In this document: positions 8,612-17,954 of the stretch, one piece after another | Position numbering within the stretch: position 1 is the stretch's first letter | How the letters are laid out: the number at the start of each line of letters is the position of its first letter | From: Streptomyces sp. NBC_01255 | GTDB lineage: Bacteria > Actinomycetota > Actinomycetes > Streptomycetales > Streptomycetaceae | Direction: 5' to 3' | DNA length: 64,000 nt | NCBI RefSeq assembly: GCF_036226445.1 | Contig: NZ_CP108474.1 | Span: forward strand, 7,006,001 to 7,070,000 | Position numbers and translations under genes: made by a program | Notes under the pieces: model-generated | Databases searched by the model: none | What the model was told of the DNA's origin: nothing | The model's input: the letters and a program-made list of their open reading frames with translations, nothing else

Positions 8612-10123
8612 ATGACCGTACGGCGAGTAATGGGCATCGAGACGGAGTACGGGATCTCCGTCCCCGGGCACCCGAACGCCAATGCCATGCTCACCTCGTC
8701 CCAGATCGTCAACGCCTACGCGGCGGCGATGCACCGGGCGCGCCGCGCCCGCTGGGACTTCGAGGAGGAGAATCCGCTGCGGGACGCCCGCGGCTTCGAC
8801 CTCGCCCGCGAGGCCGCAGACTCCAGCCAGCTCACCGACGAGGACATCGGCCTCGCCAATGTGATCCTCACCAACGGGGCCCGGCTCTACGTGGACCACG
8901 CCCACCCCGAGTACAGCTCGCCGGAGGTCACGAACCCGCGGGACGCCGTCCTCTGGGACAAGGCCGGCGAGCGGATCATGGCCGAGGCGGCCGTCCGTGC
9001 CGCCCAGCTCCCCGGAGCCCAGCCGATCCACCTCTACAAGAACAACACCGACAACAAGGGCGCCTCCTACGGCACGCACGAGAACTACCTGATGAAGCGG
9101 GAGACCCCCTTCTCGGACATCGTGCGCCACCTGACCCCCTTCTTCGTGTCCCGCCAGGTCGTGACCGGGGCGGGCCGCGTCGGCATCGGGCAGGACGGCC
9201 GGGAGCACGGCTTCCAGATCAGTCAGCGGGCCGACTACTTCGAGGTCGAGGTGGGTCTGGAGACCACCCTCAAGCGGCCCATCATCAACACGCGCGACGA
9301 GCCGCACGCGGACGCCGAGCGGTACCGGCGCCTGCACGTGATCATCGGGGACGCGAACCTCTCGGAGATCTCGACCTACCTCAAGCTCGGCACGACCGCC
9401 CTGGTCCTGTCGATGATCGAGGACGGGTTCATCACCGTGGACCTCGCCGTCGACCAGCCGGTCAGGACGCTCCACCAGGTCTCGCACGACCCGACCCTCC
9501 AGTACCTGGTCACGCTCCGCAGCGGCCGGACGCTCACCGCGGTCCAGTTGCAGATGGAGTACTTCGAGCTGGCCAGGAAGTACGTGGAGGAGCGGTACGG
9601 CTCGGACGCGGACGAGCAGACGAAGGACGTCCTCACGCGCTGGGAGGACACCCTCAACCGGCTCGAGAACGACCCGATGAGCCTCTCCGGCGAGCTCGAC
9701 TGGATCGCCAAGCTGGAGCTCATGGAGGGGTACCGGCGCCGCGACGGCCTGGAGTGGGACGCGGCCCGCCTGCACCTGGTGGACCTCCAGTACGCGGACG
9801 TGCGGCCCGAGAAGGGGCTGTACAACCGTCTGGCGGCCCGGGGGCGCATGAAGCGACTCCTGGACGAGACCGAGGTGCGGCAGGCCGAGACGGCGCCTCC
9901 GGAGGACACCAGGGCCTACTTCCGGGGCCGCTGCCTGGAGCAGTACGCCGACGACGTCGCCGCGGCCTCCTGGGACTCGGTGATCTTCGACCTGCCGGGC
10001 CGGGACTCGCTCCAGCGCGTCCCGACGATGGAGCCGCTGCGCGGCACCAAAGCCCATGTGAAGGCGCTCCTGGACCGCTGCCGGACGGCGGAGGAACTCG
10101 TGCGCGTGCTGTCCGGCGGATGA
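8612..10123 (+). CDS. dop: Pup deamidase/depupylase
   Basis: 503 residues, glutamine-synthetase-like fold shared with PafA. The N-terminal GIETEYG (E10 binds Mg) and the catalytic aspartate D95 in [14 protein letters not shown] are present, as is YKNNTDNKG. The stretch [26 protein letters not shown] corresponds to the Dop-specific loop missing from PafA. Dop removes Pup from substrates and, where Pup ends in Gln, deamidates it first. Because this Pup already ends in Glu, only the isopeptidase role should be required here. AAGGAGGG precedes the ATG. Confidence 0.97.
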   Translation: MTVRRVMGIETEYGISVPGHPNANAMLTSSQIVNAYAAAMHRARRARWDFEEENPLRDARGFDLAREAADSSQLTDEDIGLANVILTNGARLYVDHAHPEYSSPEVTNPRDAVLWDKAGERIMAEAAVRAAQLPGAQPIHLYKNNTDNKGASYGTHENYLMKRETPFSDIVRHLTPFFVSRQVVTGAGRVGIGQDGREHGFQISQRADYFEVEVGLETTLKRPIINTRDEPHADAERYRRLHVIIGDANLSEISTYLKLGTTALVLSMIEDGFITVDLAVDQPVRTLHQVSHDPTLQYLVTLRSGRTLTAVQLQMEYFELARKYVEERYGSDADEQTKDVLTRWEDTLNRLENDPMSLSGELDWIAKLELMEGYRRRDGLEWDAARLHLVDLQYADVRPEKGLYNRLAARGRMKRLLDETEVRQAETAPPEDTRAYFRGRCLEQYADDVAAASWDSVIFDLPGRDSLQRVPTMEPLRGTKAHVKALLDRCRTAEELVRVLSGG

Positions 10124-10210
10124 TCGGTGGCCCGGCGCGGGCCTGAAATGCGCCGGCACTGGGAATCATGGAAACAGTGCCCGGGCGATGTGGAAACTGC
10201 GGGGCCGAAG

Positions 10211-10234
10211 TCAGACCCGACCTATAGGGTCTGA
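10211..10234 (+). promoter_or_regulatory. perfect 8-bp inverted repeat over a probable pup promoter
   Basis: TCAGACCC (10211-10218), an 8-base spacer containing TATA, then GGGTCTGA (10227-10234). A TAGGGT or TATAGG -10 candidate lies within the dyad, so a bound protein would cover the promoter. The site is 50 bases upstream of pup. Confidence 0.55.
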
Positions 10235-10283
10235 TCTTGTACGGACTCAACCGAGCGGGCCGATTTCGAGCGGGGTGAGGGAT

Positions 10284-10496
10284 ATGGCGACCAAGGACAC
10301 CGGCGGCGGACAGCAGAAGGCGACGCGATCCACGGAGGAGGTCGAAGAGACCACCACGGAGGCGAGCTCCGATCTCCAGGAGCGCCAGGAGAAGCTGAGC
10401 GACGACGTGGACTCCGTGCTGGACGAGATCGACGACGTCCTCGAGTCCAACGCGGAGGAGTTCGTTCGTAGCTTCGTCCAGAAGGGCGGCGAGTAG
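10284..10496 (+). CDS. pup: prokaryotic ubiquitin-like protein Pup with encoded C-terminal Glu
   Basis: 70 residues, acidic and predicted disordered, with a helix-prone [20 protein letters not shown] segment that binds the ARC coiled coil and a C-terminal FVQKGGE. The codons read GGC GGC GAG TAG, so the last residue is Glu and the protein is ready for ligation by PafA without deamidation. GTGAGG precedes the ATG at 10284; a longer in-frame head is discarded. It is followed by a hairpin and then prcB and prcA. Confidence 0.97.
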   Translation: MATKDTGGGQQKATRSTEEVEETTTEASSDLQERQEKLSDDVDSVLDEIDDVLESNAEEFVRSFVQKGGE

Positions 10497-10519
10497 CCGC
10501 CTTCCGCGCCTGTACTCCT

Positions 10520-10561
10520 CCGTCCCCGGAGCCCCGGAGAAAGCCGTGGGCCCGGGGACGG
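10520..10561 (+). terminator. hairpin between pup and prcB (possible attenuator)
   Basis: A perfect 10-bp stem (10520-10529 with 10552-10561) in the 161-base gap between pup and prcB. It could partly separate expression of the abundant tag from the protease core. TATGGT at 10582-10587 might be a -10 for a separate prcBA transcript, but no -35 is convincing. Confidence 0.5.
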
Positions 10562-10657
10562 ATGACAGGCGGTGGCACGGGTATGGTCCGTGCACAGCAA
10601 GCAAGATCGGCCCGCGCCTCCCACGGCGGGCCGAATCTCCCACCCGGAAGGAATCGC

Positions 10658-11497
10658 GTGGAAGCCAACCCTCGTAGCACCGGGCGTCTGCCGGCGGCCT
10701 TCCTGACGCCGGGATCGTCCTCGTTCCTGGACTTCCTGGCGGACCACTCGCCGGAGCTGCTGCCGAGCCACCGGAAGCTGCCGGAGGGCGTCCTCGACGC
10801 CCCGCACGGCACGACCATCGTGGCGGTCACCTTCCCCGGCGGGGTCGTCCTCGCCGGCGACCGGCGGGCCACCATGGGCAACATGATCGCGCAGCGGGAC
10901 ATGGAGAAGGTCTTCCCGGCCGACGAGTACTCGGCCGTCGCCATCGCCGGCACCGCCGGTCTCGCCGTGGAGATGGTCAAGCTCTTCCAGCTGGAGCTGG
11001 AGCACTTCGAGAAGGTGGAGGGCGCCACGCTCTCCCTGGAGGGCAAGGCGAACCGCCTGTCCACCATGATCCGCGGCAACCTCGCCATGGCCATGCAGGG
11101 GCTCGCCGTCGTGCCGCTCTTCGCGGGCTGGGACGAGGGCAAGGGGAAGGGCCGGATCTTCTCCTACGACGTGACCGGCGGCCGCTCCGAGGAGCAGGGC
11201 TACGCCGCCACCGGCTCCGGCTCGATCTTCGCGCGCGGGTCGATGAAGAAGCTCTACCGTGGCGACCTCACCGAGCAGCAGGCCACGACCCTGGTCGTGC
11301 AGGCGCTGTACGACGCGGCGGACGACGACTCGGCGACCGGTGGCCCCGACATGGCCCGCCGGATCTTCCCGCTCGTCACCGTCATCACCGAGGAGGGTTT
11401 CCGCAGGCTCACCGAGGCCGAGTCCTCCGAGCTGGCCCGGTCGGTCACCGAGCGGCGTCTCGAGCAGCCCGACGGGCCGCGCGCCGCCCTGCTCTGA
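10658..11497 (+). CDS. prcB: 20S proteasome beta subunit
   Basis: 279 residues. A propeptide of 51 residues ends in APHG, and the catalytic Thr is T52 in [12 protein letters not shown], exposed by autocleavage. The mature subunit has DRRAT with its conserved acidic residue, and the GSGS and D/S signatures of active beta subunits ([13 protein letters not shown]). GTG 10658 has AAGGAA upstream and gives the usual propeptide length. It lies 46 bases before prcA and is certainly cotranscribed with it. Confidence 0.97.
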   Translation: MEANPRSTGRLPAAFLTPGSSSFLDFLADHSPELLPSHRKLPEGVLDAPHGTTIVAVTFPGGVVLAGDRRATMGNMIAQRDMEKVFPADEYSAVAIAGTAGLAVEMVKLFQLELEHFEKVEGATLSLEGKANRLSTMIRGNLAMAMQGLAVVPLFAGWDEGKGKGRIFSYDVTGGRSEEQGYAATGSGSIFARGSMKKLYRGDLTEQQATTLVVQALYDAADDDSATGGPDMARRIFPLVTVITEEGFRRLTEAESSELARSVTERRLEQPDGPRAALL

Positions 11498-11543
11498 CCA
11501 CTCGTCGCTCTGTAGAAGCCCAGAAGAAAGGGACGGACCGCCG

Positions 11544-12296
11544 GTGTCCACTCCGTTCTACGTCTCACCCCAGCAGGCCATGGCCGACCGGGCGGAGTAC
11601 GCCCGCAAGGGCATCGCCCGAGGCCGCAGCCTCGTCGTCCTCCAGTACACCGACGGCATCGTCTTCGTCGGCGAGAACCCGTCGCGCGCCCTGCACAAGT
11701 TCAGCGAGATCTACGACCGGATCGGCTTCGCCGCCGCCGGGAAGTACAACGAATACGAGAACCTCCGCATCGGCGGCGTGCGCTACGCCGACCTGCGGGG
11801 CTACACCTACGACCGGGACGACGTCACCGCGCGCGGCCTGGCCAACGTCTACGCCCAGACGCTCGGCACGATCTTCTCCAGCGCGGGGGAGAAGCCGTAC
11901 GAGGTCGAGCTGGTCGTCGCCGAGGTCGGCGCCGAGCCGGAGGGCGACCAGATCTACCGGCTGCCGCACGACGGCTCGATCGTGGACGAGCACGGTTCGG
12001 TCGCGGTCGGCGGCAACGCGGAGCAGATCGGCTCCTTCCTGGACCAGCGGCACCGGGACGGCATGTCCCTGGCCGAGGCCCTGAAGCTGGCCGTGCAGGC
12101 GCTCTCGCGGGACACCAACGGCAGCGAGCGGGAGATCCCCGCGGAGCGCCTCGAGGTGGCGGTCCTGGACCGTACGCGCCCGCAGCAGCGCAAGTTCAAG
12201 CGGATCGTCGGCAGGCAGCTGTCGCGCCTCCTGGAGGCGGACAACGCCGCCGCGGCGAGGACGGACGAGCCCTCGGACGAGGTTCCGGAGGAGTAG
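11544..12296 (+). CDS. prcA: 20S proteasome alpha subunit
   Basis: 250 residues, beginning with [20 protein letters not shown], the N-terminal helix that forms the gate of the core particle. The fold body ([35 protein letters not shown]) is typical. There is no catalytic threonine. Seven alpha subunits form each outer ring and receive the GQYL tail of ARC. The C-terminal 20 residues are acidic and variable. GTG 11544 is chosen from homology of the N-terminus. A strong terminator follows. Confidence 0.97.
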   Translation: MSTPFYVSPQQAMADRAEYARKGIARGRSLVVLQYTDGIVFVGENPSRALHKFSEIYDRIGFAAAGKYNEYENLRIGGVRYADLRGYTYDRDDVTARGLANVYAQTLGTIFSSAGEKPYEVELVVAEVGAEPEGDQIYRLPHDGSIVDEHGSVAVGGNAEQIGSFLDQRHRDGMSLAEALKLAVQALSRDTNGSEREIPAERLEVAVLDRTRPQQRKFKRIVGRQLSRLLEADNAAAARTDEPSDEVPEE

Positions 12297-12335
12297 ACGG
12301 CCCGAGTCCCGTCCGGACTCTGCCTGAGTTCTGCC

Positions 12336-12375
12336 CGAGAGGCCCCGGTGCGCGCGAGCGGACCGGGGCCTCTCG
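12336..12375. terminator. terminator between prcA and the LacI-type gene
   Basis: A perfect 14-bp stem (12336-12349 with 12362-12375) and a 12-base loop between convergent genes. Confidence 0.85.
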
Positions 12376-12395
12376 CCGCTCCGGGGAAGTGCGGC

Positions 12396-13415
12396 TCAGA
12401 CGGCCGGCGCGGGTCCTGAGGAGCCGCGGGGGACCAGGGTGACCGGGAGGTCGTCAGGCTGCGGCGGCTCGCCCGAGAGGACGGCCAGGAGGGCCGCCAT
12501 GCCCCGCTCGCCGATGCGCTCGGCGGGCAGCGAGACGGTGGTCAGCTCCGGTTCGACGGCGGTCGCGAGCGCGAGGTCGTCGAAGCCGGTGACCGAGACG
12601 TCCTCGGGGACCCGCAGCCCGAGGCGCCGGAGGGCCTTGCAGGCACCCGCCGCGAGGATGTCGTCGTCGCACACGAGGGCCGTGGGGCGAGGACCGGGGG
12701 CCGCGAGGGCGCGCTCGGTGGCGGCCATGGCGCCGTGCACGTCGAGGGGCGCGCGGACGGTCCGTACCGACACGCCGGCGAGGGCCTCGGCGAGCGCGGC
12801 GGCGCGGACGTCGAAGGTCCAGGACGGCACGGCGGACGCGAGGTGGACGAAGCGCCGATGGCCGAGGGCGAGCAGATGGCCCGTGACCTGGCGCATGCCG
12901 TCCGCGATGTCGAGATTGACGTGGGCGGCGGCGCCGGTGTCGGCCGGGTCGCTGTCGAGCATGACCAGGGGCAGGTCGGTGCCCCGGAAGGCCTTCAGGG
13001 CGTCCGAGGCCATCGAGGAGGCGATGATCCCGTCGAGCGCCGCGCGGGCCGAGGCGAAGGGGTCCTTGGCGGGGCCGACGCCGTCGGGGGAGGGGTACAG
13101 GACCACGCCGAAGCCGTGCCGGGCGGCGACCGTCGCCGCGCCCGTGTAGACGCGGGCGAAGAACTCGTTGGTGAGCGCCGGGACGACGAGCAGGGCCGTA
13201 CGGGTGTGGCCGAGGCGGAGGTTGCGGGCGGCGAGGTTGGGGCGGTAGCCGAGGCTCCGCGCCGCCTCCCGCACGGTGTCGGCGGTGCGCTCGGAGACGC
13301 GCCCGCGCCACTTGTCGCCGAGGACGAGCGACACGGTGGCCTGCGAGACGCCCGCGACCCGGGCGACGTCCCGGCTGGTCGGGCGCGTGCCGCCGAGCGG
13401 CTCCGGGGTCTGCAC
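12396..13415 (-). CDS. LacI-family transcriptional repressor
   Basis: 339 residues: an N-terminal helix-turn-helix (TSRDVARVAGVSQATVSLVL) with hinge, then a periplasmic-binding-like sensor domain (ALLVVPALTNEFFARVY, DDDILAAGACKALRRLGLRVPEDVSVTGFDD). GTG 13415 has GGAGG five bases upstream. It is divergent from a major-facilitator gene, and the 201-base region between them carries a TACGTAT/ATACGTA inverted repeat that is a good operator candidate. The pair sits inside the proteasome locus, but nothing links it functionally to pupylation. The effector is unknown. Confidence 0.92.
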   Translation of the reverse strand: MQTPEPLGGTRPTSRDVARVAGVSQATVSLVLGDKWRGRVSERTADTVREAARSLGYRPNLAARNLRLGHTRTALLVVPALTNEFFARVYTGAATVAARHGFGVVLYPSPDGVGPAKDPFASARAALDGIIASSMASDALKAFRGTDLPLVMLDSDPADTGAAAHVNLDIADGMRQVTGHLLALGHRRFVHLASAVPSWTFDVRAAALAEALAGVSVRTVRAPLDVHGAMAATERALAAPGPRPTALVCDDDILAAGACKALRRLGLRVPEDVSVTGFDDLALATAVEPELTTVSLPAERIGERGMAALLAVLSGEPPQPDDLPVTLVPRGSSGPAPAV

Positions 13416-13554
13416 ACAAGCCTCCGCGTCGGACGGGTCCCGGTACGCCCCGCGGCGCCGGGGGCGTCCCGGGTGCTTCGGTACATCGGGTGGGATCCGG
13501 ACACTACCCGGTCGCTCCCAGGTCGCGGGGTGGACCCGCGCACGGCCGACATGG

Positions 13555-13580
13555 TACGTATGACCTCGACGTTATACGTA
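13555..13580. promoter_or_regulatory. candidate LacI-type operator
   Basis: TACGTAT (13555-13561) and ATACGTA (13574-13580) form a perfect inverted repeat. Each contains the palindrome TACGTA, and the two palindromes are 20 bp apart centre to centre, two helical turns. It lies 37 bases before the transporter start. Confidence 0.6.
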
Positions 13581-13616
13581 AAACCTCGGCGGGGTCCGGG
13601 GGTGAGGGGAGACGAC

Positions 13617-14909
13617 ATGGCCACCGAGGCCACGGCACACGGCGGCTATCTCGACATACTCCGGGCACCGCACGCGGCCCGGCTCCTCGCCGGCACGCTC
13701 GTCGGGCGCCTGCCCAACGGCGTCGGCCCGATTGCCCTCACCCTCTTCGTCCGCGACCAGGGCGGCAGCTACACGCTCGCCGGCGGCCTCATCGCCGCCT
13801 ACGGCGTCGCCACCGCCGTCGGCCAGCCCCTCCTCGGCCGCGCCGTCGACCTCAAGGGCCAGCCGCGCGTCCAGCTGCCCGCCGCCGTCCTCTCCGCGCT
13901 CGGCATGGTCCTGCTGGCCTTCACCGGCATCGGCAACCTCGGCCTGGCCTACGCGGCCGTCGTCCTCGCCGGCCTCTTCACCCCGCCCCTCGAGGGCGGC
14001 CTGCGCGCCCTCTGGCCGAGCGTCCTCGGCCGCGAGGACCGGGTCCACCGCGCCTACGCCCTCGACGCGGTCGCCCAGGAGGTCATGTTCACCGTCGGGC
14101 CCCTCCTGCTGACCCTCCTCGTCTCCCTCTGGTCGCCCGCCGCCGCCCTCCTCGTCATCAACGCCCTCGGCGTCCTCGGCGCCCTCGCCGTGGTCCTCTC
14201 CAAGCCCTCCCGCACCTGGCGTTCCGCGCCCCGCGAGGCCCACTGGCTGGGAGCCCTGCGCTCGCCCGGGCTCCTCGCCCTCCTCGGCTCCTTCTTCTTC
14301 GTCGGCCTCGCCCTCGGCTCCATCACCGTCGCCGCCGTCTCCTACGCCGACGACCTGGGCACCCCCTCCGTCTACGGCTGGCTGATGGCCGCCCTCGGCC
14401 TCGGCGCCCTCCTCGGCGGCGTCGCCTACGGCGCCCGCACCTGGACCGGAGCGCCCGAGAAGCGGCTGCGGGTCCTCGTCCTGCTCCTCGCGCTCTGCTA
14501 CCTGCCGCTCACCCTGACCCCCGGCCCGGTCGCCATGACCGGCCTCTCGGTCCTCTCGGGTGTCTTCCTCGCCCCGGTCCTCGCCTGCGCGTTCATCGTC
14601 GTCGACCGGCACGCCCCGGCCGGCACCGTCACCGAGGCCTTCTCCTGGCTCGTCACGACCTTCGGCGTCGGCTCGGCCCTCGGCTCTGCGGCTGCGGGAC
14701 CCGCCGTCGAACTCGCCGGAACCGCCACCGGATTCGCCGTTGCCGGAGCGGGCGGCCTCATCGCCCTCCTCGTCCTCCTCGCCACCGGGCGAGTCCTCCA
14801 CGTACCCGTGAGCCCGGCGGGGCCGGTGGTCCAGGCCGAATCCGACGCGCGACACGCCGTCAGTGCGGGCGGCCCCACCCCCGTACACACGGAAAAGAAC
14901 ACGCACTGA
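13617..14909 (+). CDS. major facilitator superfamily transporter
   Basis: 430 residues with about twelve hydrophobic segments. The loop after helix 2 reads GRAVDLKGQPR, a variant of the MFS motif A. A cytoplasmic linker with SKPSRTWRSAPREAHW near the middle separates the two bundles. GGGGA precedes the ATG at 13617; the frame open further upstream is an artefact of GC bias. It is probably repressed by the divergent LacI-type regulator. The substrate cannot be read from sequence; drug or sugar efflux are both possible. Confidence 0.88.
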   Translation: MATEATAHGGYLDILRAPHAARLLAGTLVGRLPNGVGPIALTLFVRDQGGSYTLAGGLIAAYGVATAVGQPLLGRAVDLKGQPRVQLPAAVLSALGMVLLAFTGIGNLGLAYAAVVLAGLFTPPLEGGLRALWPSVLGREDRVHRAYALDAVAQEVMFTVGPLLLTLLVSLWSPAAALLVINALGVLGALAVVLSKPSRTWRSAPREAHWLGALRSPGLLALLGSFFFVGLALGSITVAAVSYADDLGTPSVYGWLMAALGLGALLGGVAYGARTWTGAPEKRLRVLVLLLALCYLPLTLTPGPVAMTGLSVLSGVFLAPVLACAFIVVDRHAPAGTVTEAFSWLVTTFGVGSALGSAAAGPAVELAGTATGFAVAGAGGLIALLVLLATGRVLHVPVSPAGPVVQAESDARHAVSAGGPTPVHTEKNTH

Positions 14910-14966
14910 TCGGAAAATGATCGAAACGGGAACGCCCAACCCGGTTTCATCACACGCCGTCAGGCG

Positions 14967-14972
14967 TAATGT
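14967..14972 (+). promoter_or_regulatory. -10 element of a leaderless pafA promoter
   Basis: TAATGT ends six bases before the pafA ATG at 14979. No purine-rich ribosome-binding site lies between, so the transcript probably begins with the start codon. Confidence 0.6.
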
Positions 14973-14978
14973 TCAGAC

Positions 14979-16340
14979 ATGGACCGCCGCATTTTCGGGC
15001 TGGAGAACGAGTACGGCGTCACGTGCACGTTCAGGGGACAGCGCCGACTGTCTCCTGACGAAGTGGCGCGCTACCTCTTCCGCCGTGTCGTGTCATGGGG
15101 CCGCAGCAGCAATGTCTTCCTGCGGAACGGCGCCCGCCTGTACCTGGACGTGGGTTCGCATCCGGAATACGCCACACCGGAATGTGACAACGTGACCGAA
15201 CTGGTCACCCACGACAAGGCCGGCGAGCGCATTCTCGAGGGCCTGCTCGTCGACGCCGAACGCCGCCTGCACGAGGAGGGAATCGCGGGCGACGTCTATC
15301 TCTTCAAGAACAACACCGACTCCGCAGGAAACTCCTACGGCTGCCACGAGAACTATCTCGTCGCCCGCCACGGGGAGTTCTCCCGGCTCGCGGACATCCT
15401 CATTCCCTTCCTCGTCACCCGGCAGCTCATCTGCGGCGCGGGAAAGGTCCTCCAGACCCCGCGTGGCGCGGTCTTCTGCGTCTCCCAGCGTGCCGAGCAC
15501 ATCTGGGAGGGCGTCAGCTCCGCCACGACCCGCTCGCGGCCCATCATCAACACCCGGGACGAGCCGCACGCCGACGCCGAGCGCTACCGCCGCCTCCACG
15601 TCATCGTCGGTGACTCGAACATGTCCGAGACGACCATGCTGCTCAAGGTCGGCGCCACCGACCTGGTGCTCCGCATGATCGAGGCCGGCACCGTGATGCG
15701 CGACCTGACCCTGGAGAACCCCATCCGGGCGATCCGCGAGGTCAGCCACGACATCACGGGCCAGCGCAAGGTCCGGCTCGCCAGCGGCCGCGAGGCCTCC
15801 GCCCTGGAGGTCCAGCGCGAGTACTACGAGAAGGCCGTCGACTTCGTCGACCGGCGCGGCATCCGCACCGGCACCGTCGCGCAGGTCCTGGAGCTGTGGG
15901 GCCGTACGCTCGACGCGATCGAGAGCGAGCGGCTCGACAAGATCGAGACCGAGATCGACTGGGTCATGAAGCACCGGCTCATCGAGCGGTACCGGGCCAA
16001 GCACAACATGACCATGTCGAACCCGCGGGTCGCGCAGATAGACCTCGCGTACCACGACATCCACCGCCGCCGCGGGCTCTACTACCTGCTGCAGAAGAAC
16101 GGGCAGGCGGCCCGGATCTGCAACGACATGAAGATCTTCGAGGGCAAGTCGGTGCCCCCGCAGACCACTCGGGCCAGGCTCCGCGGCGACTTCATCCGCC
16201 GCGCCCAGGAGCAGCGCCGGGACTTCACCGTCGACTGGGTCCACCTCAAGCTCAACGACCAGGCGCAGCGGACCGTGTTGTGCAAGGACCCGTTCCGCTC
16301 CGTCGACGACCGGGTCGAAAAGCTGATCGCCGGAATGTAA
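14979..16340 (+). CDS. pafA: Pup-protein ligase
   Basis: 453 residues, the standard length. The N-terminal FGLENEYG places the Mg-binding E9, and the catalytic base D57 lies in [30 protein letters not shown] and [21 protein letters not shown] are shared with Dop. The C-terminal domain ([20 protein letters not shown]) holds the Pup-tail groove. The enzyme phosphorylates the terminal Glu of Pup with ATP and joins it to substrate lysines. It lacks the Dop-specific insertion. A leaderless start is likely. Confidence 0.98.
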   Translation: MDRRIFGLENEYGVTCTFRGQRRLSPDEVARYLFRRVVSWGRSSNVFLRNGARLYLDVGSHPEYATPECDNVTELVTHDKAGERILEGLLVDAERRLHEEGIAGDVYLFKNNTDSAGNSYGCHENYLVARHGEFSRLADILIPFLVTRQLICGAGKVLQTPRGAVFCVSQRAEHIWEGVSSATTRSRPIINTRDEPHADAERYRRLHVIVGDSNMSETTMLLKVGATDLVLRMIEAGTVMRDLTLENPIRAIREVSHDITGQRKVRLASGREASALEVQREYYEKAVDFVDRRGIRTGTVAQVLELWGRTLDAIESERLDKIETEIDWVMKHRLIERYRAKHNMTMSNPRVAQIDLAYHDIHRRRGLYYLLQKNGQAARICNDMKIFEGKSVPPQTTRARLRGDFIRRAQEQRRDFTVDWVHLKLNDQAQRTVLCKDPFRSVDDRVEKLIAGM

Positions 16341-16359
16341 GCAGGTCATACCGGTCATG

Positions 16360-16388
16360 GGGCTCCGCACGTTTGACGTGCGGAGCCC
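16360..16388 (+). terminator. intrinsic terminator after pafA
   Basis: A perfect 13-bp stem (16360-16372 with 16376-16388) with a tight three-base loop, followed by TTCGG. Confidence 0.8.
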
Positions 16389-16457
16389 TTCGGCGTGACA
16401 GGAGCACCCCCTAGAGTGTCGGGACAACAACTGTGCCGTCTGAGATCTGAGGAACAC

Positions 16458-17399
16458 GTGCGCCGACTTGCCGGCCTTCTCGTCGTCCCGCTGCTGCTGC
16501 TCTCGACAGCGGCGTGCGGCAGCGACGACAAGGGCTCCGATTCCGCCTCGATGAAGAACGGGCTGCCCGCCATCACCGCGGGAGCCAAGTTCGGCGAGAA
16601 GCCGACCCTCGCCAAGGGCGAGGGCGACCCGCCCAAGGAACTGAAGGTCAACGTCATCAGCGAGGGTGACGGCCCGGTGACGAAGAAGGGCGACGCGCTC
16701 TCGGTGAACTACCTGGGTCAGGCCTGGGACTCCACCACCCCCTTCGACAACAGCTTCGACCGCGGTCAGCCGTTCAGCGTCACTCTCGGCGAAGGCCAGG
16801 TCATCAAGGGCTGGGAGCAGGCCCTCGAAGGGCAGAAGGTCGGCAGCCGCATCGAGGTCGGCATCCCGCCGGCGCTCGGCTACGGCGAGGCCGGCTCGCC
16901 GCCGAGCATCAAGCCGAACGCCACCCTCGTCTTCGTCGTGGACATCCTGAAGTCCGTCACGATCCCGAAGTCCGCCACCGGCACGCCGGTCGCGCAGGAC
17001 AACAAGGACCTGCCGAAGGTCGGGACGAACACCGACGGCAAGGCGCCCACGCTGACGGTTCCCAAGGTCGACCCGCCGACCAAGCTCGTCTCGAACTACG
17101 TGCTCGAGTCCAAGGGCGAGGCCGTCAAGGCGACCGACACGGTCGTCGTGAACTACGTCGCCGCCCTCTGGAAGGACGGCAAGGTCTTCGACTCGACCTA
17201 CACCACCGGCAAGCCCGCGAACTTCCCGCTCGCCCAGCTCACGCTGAAGGGCCTCAAGGACGGTCTCGTCGGCAAGAAGGTCGGCAGCCGCGTCCTCATC
17301 GTCGCGCCGCCGTCCGAGGCGTTCGGCGACAAGGAGCAGCAGGGCATTCCGAAGAACTCCACGCTGGTGTTCGCCGTGGACATCCTGACGAAGATGTAA
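16458..17399 (+). CDS. tandem FKBP-type peptidyl-prolyl isomerase, probable lipoprotein
   Basis: 313 residues. A hydrophobic signal peptide (LAGLLVVPLLLLSTAACGSD) ends at a cysteine, C22, in a relaxed lipobox, so it is probably anchored outside the membrane. Two FKBP modules follow: residues about 60-170 (VNVISEGDGPVTKKGDALSV, GQVIKGWEQALEGQKVG) and about 215-313 (TVVVNYVAALWKDGKVFDST, LKDGLVGKKVGSRVLIV). The second lacks several aromatic pocket residues and may be a chaperone rather than a catalyst. GTG 16458 has TGAGGA upstream. It is next to a cytoplasmic FKBP, 43 bases downstream. Confidence 0.92.
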   Translation: MRRLAGLLVVPLLLLSTAACGSDDKGSDSASMKNGLPAITAGAKFGEKPTLAKGEGDPPKELKVNVISEGDGPVTKKGDALSVNYLGQAWDSTTPFDNSFDRGQPFSVTLGEGQVIKGWEQALEGQKVGSRIEVGIPPALGYGEAGSPPSIKPNATLVFVVDILKSVTIPKSATGTPVAQDNKDLPKVGTNTDGKAPTLTVPKVDPPTKLVSNYVLESKGEAVKATDTVVVNYVAALWKDGKVFDSTYTTGKPANFPLAQLTLKGLKDGLVGKKVGSRVLIVAPPSEAFGDKEQQGIPKNSTLVFAVDILTKM

Positions 17400-17442
17400 G
17401 ACTGTCCCGATCGCGCAGTTCATCAGTATGAGGAGCAGTTCA

Positions 17443-17814
17443 GTGAGCATCGAGAAGCCCGAGGTCGACTTCCCGGGCGGCGAGCCGCCGAAGGACCTGA
17501 AGATCAGGGACATCTGGGAGGGCGACGGCGCCGAGGCCAAGGCCGGCGCCAACGTCCGCGTCCACTACGTGGGCGTCGCCTTCTCCACCGGCGAGGAGTT
17601 CGACTCCTCCTGGAACCGCGGCGAGCCGCTCCAGTTCCGGCTCGGCGTCGGCCAGGTCATCTCCGGCTGGGACCAGGGCGTGCAGGGCATGAAGGTCGGC
17701 GGCCGTCGCGAGCTGATCATCCCCGCCCACCTCGCCTACGGCGACCGTGGCGCCGGCGCCAAGATCGCCCCGGGCGAGACGCTGATCTTCGTCTGCGACC
17801 TGGTCGCCGTCTGA
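17443..17814 (+). CDS. single-domain FKBP-type peptidyl-prolyl isomerase
   Basis: 123 residues without a signal peptide, so cytoplasmic. It contains the complete FKBP fold: VRVHYVGVAFSTGEEFDSSW, GQVISGWDQGVQGMKVGGRR and LIIPAHLAYGDRGAG, with the Tyr, Asp, Trp and Phe pocket residues of active FK506-binding enzymes. GTG 17443 has AGGAG eight bases upstream. It is probably cotranscribed with the lipoprotein FKBP. This pair between pafA and pafB is typical of Streptomyces. Confidence 0.95.
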   Translation: MSIEKPEVDFPGGEPPKDLKIRDIWEGDGAEAKAGANVRVHYVGVAFSTGEEFDSSWNRGEPLQFRLGVGQVISGWDQGVQGMKVGGRRELIIPAHLAYGDRGAGAKIAPGETLIFVCDLVAV

Positions 17815-17846
17815 TCGGTCGTGTCCGACCGGTGACGGTCCTCCGG

Positions 17847-17874
17847 GGGCCCCTGCCATCCATGGCGGGGGCCC
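17847..17874 (+). terminator. intrinsic terminator with short T-run after FKBP
   Basis: A 13-bp stem (17847-17859 with 17862-17874, one G-T pair, inner pairs opening to form the loop) followed by TCGGCTTTT. Confidence 0.8.
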
Positions 17875-17954
17875 TCGGCTTTTGTCCCGACACTCCGGGG
17901 CGGTACGGTCGGACGTCCGACAAGTGGATCCGGCAAAAGAGGTGCGGGGCGTCG

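Noticed and set aside
15093..17552. An 819-codon minus-strand frame across pafA and FKBP
   Set aside because: Antisense shadow of clearly conserved genes; composition is Val/Asp/Gly/Leu-rich without motifs.
17875..17954. A PafBC/RecA-NDp-type damage promoter upstream of pafB or other genes
   Set aside because: The TTGTCRGTG-N8-TANNNT pattern was sought by eye in upstream regions and not found.
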